A DNA stretch of 51,094 nt from Clostridia bacterium. GTDB taxonomy: Bacteria; Bacillota; Clostridia; Oscillospirales; Acutalibacteraceae. Position numbers and translations under genes: made by a program. How positions within the stretch are numbered: the stretch's first letter is position 1; each line of letters starts with the position of its first letter. Below, piece by piece: positions 24,462 to 32,543 of this stretch. The notes beneath the pieces are model-generated. The model saw only the letters and a list, made by a program, of their open reading frames with translations, was not told where the DNA came from and did not search any database. The DNA lies in the NCBI GenBank assembly GCA_030526115.1, contig JAUNDK010000011.1, positions 1 to 51,094 of the forward strand. Direction: 5' to 3'.

Positions 24462-26267
24462 TTAGTCAGCCGCTCTCTGAGTATCGTAAATTTTCTTGTA
24501 AATACCCTCAGTTTTAATCAGCTCGTCATGAGTGCCCTCCTGAACAAGACGGCCCTTGTCAAGAACGATAATCTTGTCAGCATTCATGATGGTTGTGATT
24601 CTGTGGGCGATGATTATGGTTGTTCCGTTTACATTATTCTTTATGGATTCACGGATCTTCGCATCGGTCTCCATATCAACAGCGGAAAGGCTGTCATCGA
24701 ATATCTTTATCGGAGTGTTCTGCATGAGCATACGGGCAATGGCAACTCTCTGCTTCTGTCCGCCTGAGATGGTAACTCCTCTCTCGCCTATCTGGGTATC
24801 ATACCCCTCGGCAAAGGTCTGAATTGTGTCATCGATAACCGCAAAGTCAGCGTATTTTCTGACTTCCTCGAGGGAGTTTGTGCCTGCGCCGTCGGCAATG
24901 GTATCCTTAAAGCTCTTGGAGAAGAGGAACGGCTCCTGAAGAACTATGCCTATCTGTCTGCGCAGGTCCTCAATTCTCATCTTGCGTATATCGATACCGC
25001 CGATGGAGATTTCTCCGTTACCCTCAGGAAGCTCATAGAGCCTGTCAAGCAGGTACATAAGTGTTGATTTACCCGAACCCGTTGCACCGAGAATACCGAG
25101 GGTTGTACCCTCTTTTACCTTAAAGCTTATGTTCTGAACTGTGTCGGCTCCTTCTACATAAGAGAAGCTGACATTCTTAAACTCGATGTCACCTTTGATT
25201 TCGCCTGTATATGGGTTTTCGCAGTCCTTTTCTTCCTCTGCATCGAGAATCTCGAAAAGTCTTGTGGCACTTATGCTTGTCTTTGAAAGCTCAGCGAGAA
25301 CTCTTCCGAGCATTCTTACAGGCCATACCAGCATGGAGTTATAAGATACAAAAGCAAGAAATTCACCTGAGGTAAGTTCTCCGTGAACAGTGAAGATTAC
25401 ACCGAAAATACAGATTACTATAATCTGTGCTGATGAGATAATATCACCTATACCCCAGTTCCAGCCCATTACACGGCCGAGCTTTTTCCAGCGGTCTGTG
25501 AACTCCTGATTTTTTGCGTGGAATTTATCAAGCTCGAACTTCTCACGACCGAAGGCACGGACAACACGCACACCTGTCAGGTTCTCCTGAGTTATGGCTG
25601 TCAGCTGACCTTCACATTCATCCGCCGCCTGGAAATTCTTTGCGGTGAGATAATAGAAAATCATGGAATAGGCAACCGTTACAGGTAAAAATCCCAGTGC
25701 AATGAGTGAGAGCTTTGTGTTCATCGGAAACATGAACAGCAGGGCAACCACTATGAGGAACACGGTTCTGAGAAGAACTGTCAGCTGCTCATTCATGAAG
25801 TTCATGATGGTTTCAACATCGGTTGTGCAGCGCTGAATTATATCACCTGTCTGGTTCTTATTGTGCCAGTTATAGGGCAGTCGCTGAATATGGGAGAAAA
25901 GTCTGTCCCTGATTCTCTTTGCTGTACCCTCGCAGGATATGGCAAGACAGCGCTTTGCGAAAAAGTCCGAAACAGCCGCTATGGCTGCAAGTATAAGCGA
26001 TGCCGAAGCACATATGAATATATGCTTCACGAGTGCATTTCTGCCACCTATTTTATTCACCATGTTCATTATAAATTCCGGCAGAGCGAAGGGCTCGTTG
26101 CCGATTACCGAGTCAACTGTTATTCTTATGACCTGCGGTGTCAGATAGTTCGCAACAACGCCTATTAAAACCAGCAAAAGCGACAGGATAAAGCTCAGTC
26201 TGAACCCCTTTGTAAACGGGAAAAATCTGAGAATACTGCTCTTTTTCTGTGGTGTATTCTTTTCCAA
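24462..26267 (-). CDS. ABC exporter half-transporter, subunit A with degenerate Walker B
   Basis: The 601-residue half-transporter, first gene of the pair, has an N-terminal six-helix domain. Walker A is GATGSGKS (394-401), 'VLQEPFLFS' is the Q-loop, and the signature is 'ISGGQKQR' (500-507), which is canonical. Walker B reads 'IKIFDDS', so the catalytic Glu after Asp524 is Asp525. This subunit therefore gives the signature for the active site and the weak Walker B for the degenerate one, complementing subunit B. It has its own promoter at 26320-26348. Confidence 0.92.
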   Translation of the reverse strand: MEKNTPQKKSSILRFFPFTKGFRLSFILSLLLVLIGVVANYLTPQVIRITVDSVIGNEPFALPEFIMNMVNKIGGRNALVKHIFICASASLILAAIAAVSDFFAKRCLAISCEGTAKRIRDRLFSHIQRLPYNWHNKNQTGDIIQRCTTDVETIMNFMNEQLTVLLRTVFLIVVALLFMFPMNTKLSLIALGFLPVTVAYSMIFYYLTAKNFQAADECEGQLTAITQENLTGVRVVRAFGREKFELDKFHAKNQEFTDRWKKLGRVMGWNWGIGDIISSAQIIVICIFGVIFTVHGELTSGEFLAFVSYNSMLVWPVRMLGRVLAELSKTSISATRLFEILDAEEEKDCENPYTGEIKGDIEFKNVSFSYVEGADTVQNISFKVKEGTTLGILGATGSGKSTLMYLLDRLYELPEGNGEISIGGIDIRKMRIEDLRRQIGIVLQEPFLFSKSFKDTIADGAGTNSLEEVRKYADFAVIDDTIQTFAEGYDTQIGERGVTISGGQKQRVAIARMLMQNTPIKIFDDSLSAVDMETDAKIRESIKNNVNGTTIIIAHRITTIMNADKIIVLDKGRLVQEGTHDELIKTEGIYKKIYDTQRAAD

Positions 26268-26319
26268 AAATTATCATTCCTTTCCTTATATTCTCTTTTT
26301 CAAAACAGCTTACTTTGCT

Positions 26320-26348
26320 ATATTATCACTCTGAAATATTAAAGTCAA
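26320..26348 (-). promoter_or_regulatory. promoter of the ABC exporter operon
   Basis: On the minus strand TTGACT (26348-26343), a 17-bp spacer and TAATAT (26325-26320). It begins directly after the terminator of the upstream GNAT gene. Confidence 0.65.
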
Positions 26349-26352
26349 TGTG

Positions 26353-26384
26353 AAAAGAAACCGAAGTTTTCACACTCCGGTTTC
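26353..26384 (-). terminator. terminator after the GNAT gene
   Basis: GAAACCG (26357-26363) pairs with CGGTTTC (26378-26384). On the minus strand TTTTC follows the stem. Confidence 0.7.
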
Positions 26385-26450
26385 GGGTTAATTTTTACTA
26401 TGAAATATCTTTGAAAAGTAATCTGAAAATTCTCTTTATTCGAGATTTTA

Positions 26451-26978
26451 TCACAAATCTATCCAATATCTCTGAGTTATGTTTCCGTTTTCTTCTATAA
26501 TTTCGTTCTCGAGCATACCGCCGTTGTTTATGATGGATTTTGCAGAGCCTATGTTATTCTTATCACAGCAGATAAGCACTCTGTCAATTCCGAGCTTTCT
26601 GCACTCCTCGAGGGCAAGACCTATCATGGCGGTTGCATAACCTTTTCTTCTCTCGCTTGGGCGCACTCCGTCACCAATGTGACCTCCGGATTTCAGCAAA
26701 CCTTCATTCAGGTAATGACGGATATTAACAGCCCCTACGAAAATATTTCTGTCCTTATCAAGGCAGAACAGAGTTGAATCAGGCACATATCCCCTTGGGT
26801 CTCCATCTTTGATCTCGAGGTTTTCGAGATAATTCTCAAAATCGTGGCAGTCATTTTTGAAAATAGCCCACGGTGATGTATTGCCTCCGTTTTTGTCAAT
26901 ATCTGCCTTCCATTCTTCCACCATTTCAATGAGCTGTGGTTTGTATTCTTCTGTTAATCTTACAAGTTCAATATTCAT
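26451..26978 (-). CDS. GNAT family N-acetyltransferase
   Basis: The 175-residue acyl-CoA-dependent acetyltransferase has 'GHIGDGVRPSERRKGYATAMIGLALEECR', the acetyl-CoA pyrophosphate loop with R/Q-x-x-G-x-A-type sequence (here 'RRKGYA'), near residues 107-130. 'VLICCDKNNIGSAKSIINNGG' follows, the usual second half. The open frame extends 26 codons further up, but a promoter at 27001-27028 puts the transcript start near 26994, and the ATG at 26978 has a GGGGAAG site, so this start is firm. The substrate cannot be named; small-molecule acetylation, such as of an antibiotic or polyamine, is possible. Confidence 0.88.
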   Translation of the reverse strand: MNIELVRLTEEYKPQLIEMVEEWKADIDKNGGNTSPWAIFKNDCHDFENYLENLEIKDGDPRGYVPDSTLFCLDKDRNIFVGAVNIRHYLNEGLLKSGGHIGDGVRPSERRKGYATAMIGLALEECRKLGIDRVLICCDKNNIGSAKSIINNGGMLENEIIEENGNITQRYWIDL

Positions 26979-27000
26979 AAAAACTTCCCCTTTTTCTTCT

Positions 27001-27028
27001 ACTATACACTTATATTTCTTTTTGTCAA
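27001..27028 (-). promoter_or_regulatory. promoter of the GNAT gene
   Basis: On the minus strand TTGACA (27028-27023), a 16-bp spacer and TATAGT (27006-27001). It excludes the upstream start codons of the longer open frame. Confidence 0.8.
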
Positions 27029-27030
27029 CA

Positions 27031-27063
27031 TAAAAAAGTTCCCACAGCAAAGCCATGGGAACT
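27031..27063 (-). terminator. terminator of the L,D-transpeptidase gene
   Basis: The 8-bp stem AGTTCCCA/TGGGAACT (27037-27044 and 27056-27063) is followed by TTTTTTA on the minus strand. Confidence 0.88.
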
Positions 27064-27078
27064 CATATTCATAAATGT

Positions 27079-29721
27079 TTAATGGCAGGTAATTTCAGTA
27101 CACTTATAATGTGCTGTTGGATCTGTCGGATCCCATGTATGCCATGAATGAATCTGAATGTTTTCAGGTTTTTCCATAGGAGATGCATTTTCACCTGTAA
27201 CTACTATCTGCTGACCATAGGTTGTATTATCGTAAATCCACTTACAGTCGGAAGAAAGAAGTCTGATACAGCCGAGGGAGCGAATGTCTCCTAAATGGTT
27301 GAATTCCTCAACTTCAAGGTCAAAATTATTGTAAGACCAGTCAGGAACTGTATGATAAAGATAATTTCCTACAATGTCTGTACACCACTGTGCCCATGTG
27401 TTATCAACCATCTGGAGCCAGCGGTATGAAGATGGAGAATAATATGTACCTGTCGGAGTAGTCATACCCGGTGAACATATCATAGCTTTTACCGGAATTG
27501 TATATCCTCCGTTCGGACCGTCCTTTGCGTAAACAACAGTTATGCACTGCCACTTGTATGTGACAATTTTATATGGGCCTGATACAAGGTCTGAAACGTC
27601 TCTTACTTTGTTTCCGGAAGCATCAAAGGCATACTTGTAGCCGTTCTCATATCTCCAGGTATATTCGCTTGGATTGGTTCTTTCAATATATGTGGAGAGA
27701 ACATATCCCTGTATGCCGTTGTATCTTATCTCCATCCAGTTGTTGTCGTAATCTTTGACAATTGAAACATTTGCGCCTTCTGGAATAAGAGCAAGTCTGG
27801 TTCTGCCCTCTATTGTTGATGAAAAGATATTGAGATCACATAATGTCTTACCGGAAGTAAATGTTTTTAATGCCTCAATCGGAACATAACCGACGTAATT
27901 GTTATATGCTACCCTGGCATAATTGTTATACCATTTTACTATTGAGACTGTTTTACCCTTTGGTAATGAAATAAGGGCACCTGATGACAGGCTTGAAGTC
28001 TTGTAGATTTTTGTGTTCTGTACAAGTTTGCATGTCTCGGCTGCTTTGTATGTGAAATCTTTTACGATTTTCTTGACGTGTGCCTTGTTGACATATCCGA
28101 ATTTTCCGTTTGTTCTGATATAGTAGAAATCTCCGGATTCTTTGAGAACAGTGACCCTGTTGCCCTTTGTTACGGTTGTAACCACTGAAGAACCGGCAGC
28201 CGGCTTTGTAACAACATCAATACCGGAGGCATTTACTATACCGTTACCGACACATATATCATCTGCTTTGACATAGCCAACCGCACTGTTTGCAATAACA
28301 CGATAATAATTTCCTGTTTTCTGAACTCTTATGCCGACTTTTCCCTTTGGAAGAGAGGTGATAACCCCTGAGGAAGATGATGCGGTTTTATATAATGATG
28401 TGGCTTGTTTTGTGTAGAAAACCAGTCTGTTAGGGTTAAAATCGGTATCTCCCTTGTAATCCTTCTCGTACAGACCCTTTTCGATATATCCTTCTGTGGT
28501 TCCGATAAGAACCTTTGACCAGCCGTTTTCTGTAGAAAGCACAGTGATTCTTGAACCGTATCCGGCAGTTCTTATTGTTCGTGCCCATTTGGAGGCAGAA
28601 GTTTTTACAGGAACCTGATTGGCAAGAACATAGGCATTTCCTGTCTTCATATTTCCGGATGGAATGTAACCTGTTTTGGAACCGTACTGGATTTTTACAT
28701 ATCCACCGCTCTCGGATATTCTTTTTACACTTGTTCCCTTTTCGAGAGTGGAGATAAGGGTTCCGCCCGGAGATGTTCTGAACTTTACATCAGCAGTGAG
28801 AGTATAAACGCTGTTCTTCTGCTCGGACACGGAATATACCTTATCTTTTCCTACACATTTTGTCAGCACATAACCTTTTACACCGGCTGCAATAACCTGA
28901 GTCCACTCTTCACCCTGCTTAACTATTGTCAGTCTTTCATCGGTGTAGAGTTTTGCCTTTACTGTTGCTGTGGAAGATGCGGAAGCTCTGAGCGATGCGG
29001 TTGTTCTGGAATAACCGTTTCCTCTTCTGAGATATTTTGTTTTTATATATCCGACTATATTACCACATCTGATTTTACACCATTCAGGAGAAACGGAAAG
29101 TAAAGTTACCTCTTTACCTATATCGAGAGTCCCAAGCTGAGCGGAATCCCCAGAAGCAGAAAGGTAAACTCTTGATCTGATATTAACAGAAGCAACGTTC
29201 TCTTCTACTGTTGCAGCTGTGGACACGGCATCTTTCTTAATGCGTGAAGAAAGCACATATCCTCTTTTTCCGTCATACAGAATCTTTGACCATTCGGAAC
29301 CATAGGAAATGAGGGATACTCTTGCACCTGCATTGATTTTTTTAATTACACTGTAACTCTTACCCGCACCTGAGCGCATGTTTACGATACTCTGTCCGTT
29401 AATTACAGCATTACCGTTTTTTACAGATGAAACAGGAACATATCCCAGTTTACCGCCGATTTTTACATAGTAATAGCTGCCAGATGTGGAATAAACATAC
29501 ATACTTGTTCCCTTTGGATAAACCTTTATGATAAGAGAACTCGCTTTTGCGGTAAGTCTCAGCGGAGTGCTTGTTTTGAGAACAGCACAGAACTGAATTG
29601 TGTTTGATGTTGAACCTGCCGCACTCACTGAATATCCTCCGGAAGTCGGAACAATACACACACCGAATGCAAGAACAAATACCAACAGAACCGAAATTAA
29701 TTTCAGAGCCTGATTTTTCAT
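27079..29721 (-). CDS. secreted L,D-transpeptidase with ten SH3 modules
   Basis: The 880-residue exported protein has a Sec signal peptide (about residues 1-35) followed by ten SH3b-like modules (about residues 45-690), each ending in a 'GYV' or 'GYI' strand. A C-terminal YkuD domain spans about residues 715-830, with 'YHTVPDW' and the nucleophile motif 'SLGCIRLL' (S-x-G-C-x-R). YkuD enzymes form 3-3 cross-links in peptidoglycan or attach proteins to it; SH3b modules bind the cell wall. A short tail follows ('HSWHTWDPTDPTAHYKC'). It is a single-gene unit. The number of modules is high for the family. No TM anchor follows the signal, so it is released or wall-bound. Confidence 0.9.
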   Translation of the reverse strand: MKNQALKLISVLLVFVLAFGVCIVPTSGGYSVSAAGSTSNTIQFCAVLKTSTPLRLTAKASSLIIKVYPKGTSMYVYSTSGSYYYVKIGGKLGYVPVSSVKNGNAVINGQSIVNMRSGAGKSYSVIKKINAGARVSLISYGSEWSKILYDGKRGYVLSSRIKKDAVSTAATVEENVASVNIRSRVYLSASGDSAQLGTLDIGKEVTLLSVSPEWCKIRCGNIVGYIKTKYLRRGNGYSRTTASLRASASSTATVKAKLYTDERLTIVKQGEEWTQVIAAGVKGYVLTKCVGKDKVYSVSEQKNSVYTLTADVKFRTSPGGTLISTLEKGTSVKRISESGGYVKIQYGSKTGYIPSGNMKTGNAYVLANQVPVKTSASKWARTIRTAGYGSRITVLSTENGWSKVLIGTTEGYIEKGLYEKDYKGDTDFNPNRLVFYTKQATSLYKTASSSSGVITSLPKGKVGIRVQKTGNYYRVIANSAVGYVKADDICVGNGIVNASGIDVVTKPAAGSSVVTTVTKGNRVTVLKESGDFYYIRTNGKFGYVNKAHVKKIVKDFTYKAAETCKLVQNTKIYKTSSLSSGALISLPKGKTVSIVKWYNNYARVAYNNYVGYVPIEALKTFTSGKTLCDLNIFSSTIEGRTRLALIPEGANVSIVKDYDNNWMEIRYNGIQGYVLSTYIERTNPSEYTWRYENGYKYAFDASGNKVRDVSDLVSGPYKIVTYKWQCITVVYAKDGPNGGYTIPVKAMICSPGMTTPTGTYYSPSSYRWLQMVDNTWAQWCTDIVGNYLYHTVPDWSYNNFDLEVEEFNHLGDIRSLGCIRLLSSDCKWIYDNTTYGQQIVVTGENASPMEKPENIQIHSWHTWDPTDPTAHYKCTEITCH

Positions 29722-29744
29722 TTATTTCCCCTCCCCGGTATTTA

Positions 29745-30755
29745 TCAGCCTAAGTCAATGGAACGCTGGGCACAGGCATTTAAGTCCAGCCCCGCAATAT
29801 TTCCGTTAAGATACTCGTAATAACCCTGGCTTGCTATCATAGCCGCATTGTCGCCACAGTATTTAAGCTCAGGACGATAGAATTCGTAGCCTCTCTCCTC
29901 ACACTGCTTCTCAAGTTCTCTTCTGAGCAGTGAGTTTGCCGAAACACCACCGGCAATGACCAGTTTCTTCATGCCTGTCTGTTCTGCCGCAAGCATGAAA
30001 TTCTTTGTGAGACAGTCAACAACCGCTTTTCTGTAGGATGCGGAAAGATCTTTTACGTTTATCTCCTCGCCCCTCTGCTCCGCATTGTGAATGGTATTGA
30101 TTACCGCGGTCTTGAGTCCTGAGAATGAAAAGTCCAGCGGAGCACCCGCAACCTTCGGTATAGGAAGTTTATAAGCCTCAGGATTACCCTCTTCGGCAAT
30201 TTTATCCATCATGATTCCACCGGGATAAGGCATGCCCATGGCTCTTGCGGCTTTGTCAAAAGCCTCGCCTGCGGCATCATCCCTTGTTCTTCCTATGATA
30301 TGAAGATCTGTGTAGGACCTGACCTCTATAATATGGCTGTGTCCGCCTGAAACAACAAGACAGAGGAAAGGCGGCTCAAGGTTTTCCGTGCTGATAAAAT
30401 TGGATGCAATGTGACCTCTTAAATGATGTACAGGAACAAGAGGCTTGTTCGCCGCAAAGGAAAGTCCCTTTGCAAAATTCACACCTACGAGAAGTGCTCC
30501 GATAAGACCGGGAGCGTATGTTACTGCAATAGCCTCAATATCATCGATGGTGACACCGGCCTGCTCAAGGGCCTCATTTACAACTCCGACTATGGCCTCA
30601 CTGTGTCGTCTTGATGCAATTTCCGGCACAACTCCTCCGTAAAGTTTATGTTCCTCAACCTGTGATGCCACAACATTTGAGAGTACTCTTCTGCCGTCTT
30701 CTACAACGGCAGCCGCTGTTTCATCACATGAGCTTTCAATTCCAAGTATAAGCAT
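29745..30755 (-). CDS. tsaD: tRNA N6-adenosine threonylcarbamoyltransferase
   Basis: The 336-residue ASKHA-fold protein of the complex transfers threonylcarbamoyl from TC-AMP to A37 of ANN-decoding tRNAs. 'MLILGIESSCDETAAAVVEDG' begins the protein, and the metal-binding 'VHHLRGHIASN' lies near residue 110. 'CLVVSGGHSHI', 'DDAAGEAFDKAARAMGMPYPGG' and 'AGGVSANSLLR' follow. Its partners TsaB and TsaE are not in the window. Downstream of rimI in a three-gene minus-strand cluster with 13-bp spacing, a common tsaD-rimI neighbourhood. Confidence 0.97.
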   Translation of the reverse strand: MLILGIESSCDETAAAVVEDGRRVLSNVVASQVEEHKLYGGVVPEIASRRHSEAIVGVVNEALEQAGVTIDDIEAIAVTYAPGLIGALLVGVNFAKGLSFAANKPLVPVHHLRGHIASNFISTENLEPPFLCLVVSGGHSHIIEVRSYTDLHIIGRTRDDAAGEAFDKAARAMGMPYPGGIMMDKIAEEGNPEAYKLPIPKVAGAPLDFSFSGLKTAVINTIHNAEQRGEEINVKDLSASYRKAVVDCLTKNFMLAAEQTGMKKLVIAGGVSANSLLRRELEKQCEERGYEFYRPELKYCGDNAAMIASQGYYEYLNGNIAGLDLNACAQRSIDLG

Positions 30756-30768
30756 TTGTTCTTTCCCT

Positions 30769-31215
30769 TTATTTATTAAAATTCAATGTATATATTATTG
30801 CGGATTCCCTTGGGTCGGTATAGAAGTTTTTGCGCCTTCCGACCTCGGCAAATCCGAGTTTTTCATAAAGTCTTATTGCGGGTGTATTTGATTCTCTTAC
30901 TTCAAGAGTAATGAATTCGCCGTTTTCTCCCGCTTTTTCAATTAGTGCAGCGGTCAGTTTTTCTCCTATTTTTCTGCCTCTGTGATTAGGAAAAACCGCT
31001 ATGTTATCTATGAAACCATCCCCGAAACTCAGGTGCATTCCGGCATAACCGAGAACCTCGTCATCACCCGCTGCAACAATAAAATACGCATCCTGATTTT
31101 CGATTTCTTCTCTTAGAGAATTTTCGCTCCACGGCTCCGAAAAACATATTTTTTCGAGCTCCGCAACCTGAGGGATGTGTTTCTCCGTCATTTTCTCAAT
31201 TACAAAATCAGGCAT
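30769..31215 (-). CDS. rimI: ribosomal protein S18 alanine N-acetyltransferase
   Basis: The 148-residue GNAT enzyme is of the RimI type and acetylates the N-terminal Ala of S18. Visible features are 'CFSEPWSENSLREEI', 'GYAGMHLSFGDGFIDNIAV' and 'PNHRGRKIGEKL' (acetyl-CoA loop), then 'LEVRESNTPAIRLYEKLGFAEVGRRKNFY', the classic RimI end. The frame can be read from a TTG at 31230, but the ATG at 31215 has GAGGA seven bases upstream and overlaps the phosphatase stop by eight bases, indicating coupling. Note that its likely substrate, S18, is encoded at 16395 in this window. Confidence 0.92.
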   Translation of the reverse strand: MPDFVIEKMTEKHIPQVAELEKICFSEPWSENSLREEIENQDAYFIVAAGDDEVLGYAGMHLSFGDGFIDNIAVFPNHRGRKIGEKLTAALIEKAGENGEFITLEVRESNTPAIRLYEKLGFAEVGRRKNFYTDPRESAIIYTLNFNK

Positions 31216-31663
31216 TATTATTTTCCTCAAGCTTTCCCCTTATTATATTCAGGAATTTTTCAAGCTCCGAAGAAATCTTGTCACGGCACATTCTGTAATC
31301 TTCAAGGCTTCCGCCATAAGGATCGCTTATGTTTTTCGGGACATAGATTCTGTCAACGGGAACACCGGCACGTTCAAGAATGAAGGCATGGGTTTCTGTC
31401 ATTACAAAGAAAACATCCCATAAAGGAAGATCTTCGCCGCTTAATCTTTTTGCCCTGTGAGAACTTATATCAACACCCTTTTCTCTGAGTGCCAAAACTG
31501 CATTCTCACTTGCATAATCCCCCGGAACTGCCGAAAGACCCGCACTTGAGCATTTAATAAATTCTGTGTCATTCTCACTCAGCATAGAGCGGAATATCCC
31601 CTCTGCCATAGGACTGCGACAGGTATTTCCCGTGCATACAAATAAAATATTCACTGTTTTCAT
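31208..31663 (-). CDS. low-molecular-weight phosphatase, protein-arginine phosphatase-like
   Basis: The 151-residue LMW protein tyrosine phosphatase fold has the P-loop 'CTGNTCRS' (Cys10 to Arg16) and the general acid Asp in 'DPYGGS' near residue 118. The Thr at position 14 of the P-loop is the residue that distinguishes arginine phosphatases of the YwlE type (CTGNTCRS) from tyrosine phosphatases (CxxNxCRS with other residues). It may remove phosphate from phosphoarginine put on by McsB, marking proteins for ClpCP. No mcsB is in the window. First gene of the cluster with rimI and tsaD. Confidence 0.85.
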   Translation of the reverse strand: MKTVNILFVCTGNTCRSPMAEGIFRSMLSENDTEFIKCSSAGLSAVPGDYASENAVLALREKGVDISSHRAKRLSGEDLPLWDVFFVMTETHAFILERAGVPVDRIYVPKNISDPYGGSLEDYRMCRDKISSELEKFLNIIRGKLEENNNA

Positions 31664-31813
31664 TATATGTTTTTTCCTTGTGGTTTAATACGAAAATCCG
31701 CATTAAAACAAAATTTTATGACATTGATATACAAAACTATTATATCAATATTTGCACAAACGTGTCAACGAAGTAAATTCCGGTAAAAACGCACTTATCG
31801 AAATCAAACGTAT

Positions 31814-32491
31814 TTATTTAATACAGTCGTAGATATACTCCGCAATACGCCTGCTTTCCTCTTTATCGGGATGTACTCCGTCGGGGAAATTATCCATGTG
31901 ATTCTTTGTAAAATCATGTATATCAACAAGTTCGGTATTCAGATCACTGCTGATTTCGGAAACGGCATCATACAGCTCGCCGGACACAATTCCGGGGTTG
32001 ATTCCAAAGGGCTGAGGGTTATATTCATTCGGAAAAGATGAAGGCGGAAGCATAAGAACTATTCTTGCTTCGGGATTTGTTTCAATGTAACTCTCCGTAA
32101 AGGTTTTCAGTTCATTCTTAAAGTTTTCTTTATTCCAGTATCCGTCTCTTGCATCATTGGAACCGAGCATAATGATATACATATCCGCACCGAGCTCAAG
32201 ACTCTGCGTATAGTATCTCTCGGATGTATATGGTGCCATTCCGTCAGTCATAACACATCTGCCGCTCAGGCCGAAATTATATACAGCGGTATCGTCCCCC
32301 GCTATCTCCTGCAGTATTGCAGGGTAACTCTCCGTATCGGGGTTTGCAAGTCCGTAACCCTCTGTGATACTGTCTCCTATACATGCTATCACCTTTGGAA
32401 ACTCCTTTTCAGAAGATTTCTTTTCACCACAGGCACACATAAAAGCTGCCGCCAGCAATATCATAATTATAATACTTGTAATCTTTTTCAT
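31814..32491 (-). CDS. SGNH/GDSL hydrolase lipoprotein
   Basis: The 225-residue exported esterase-like protein has a signal peptide ending in a lipobox-like 'MCAC', then the SGNH blocks: I 'CIGDSITEGYGL' (nucleophile Ser), II 'FGLSGR' (Gly), III 'MLGSNDARD' (Asn) and V 'DGVHPDKEE' (Asp and His). The family deacylates lipids, acetylated glycans or acyl-amino compounds. The open frame begins nine codons earlier, but that region holds the terminator hairpin of the upstream gene, so I take the ATG at 32491. Real substrate unknown. Confidence 0.87.
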   Translation of the reverse strand: MKKITSIIIMILLAAAFMCACGEKKSSEKEFPKVIACIGDSITEGYGLANPDTESYPAILQEIAGDDTAVYNFGLSGRCVMTDGMAPYTSERYYTQSLELGADMYIIMLGSNDARDGYWNKENFKNELKTFTESYIETNPEARIVLMLPPSSFPNEYNPQPFGINPGIVSGELYDAVSEISSDLNTELVDIHDFTKNHMDNFPDGVHPDKEESRRIAEYIYDCIK

Positions 32492-32499
32492 AATCAATA

Positions 32500-32535
32500 A
32501 AAGAGACCGCCGGTTCAATTAATTTGCCGGCGGTC
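32500..32535 (-). terminator. terminator after the TPM-domain gene
   Basis: The 9-bp stem GACCGCCGG/CCGGCGGTC (32505-32513 and 32527-32535) is followed by TCTTTTATT on the minus strand. Confidence 0.85.
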
Positions 32536-32543
32536 TTATGGTA

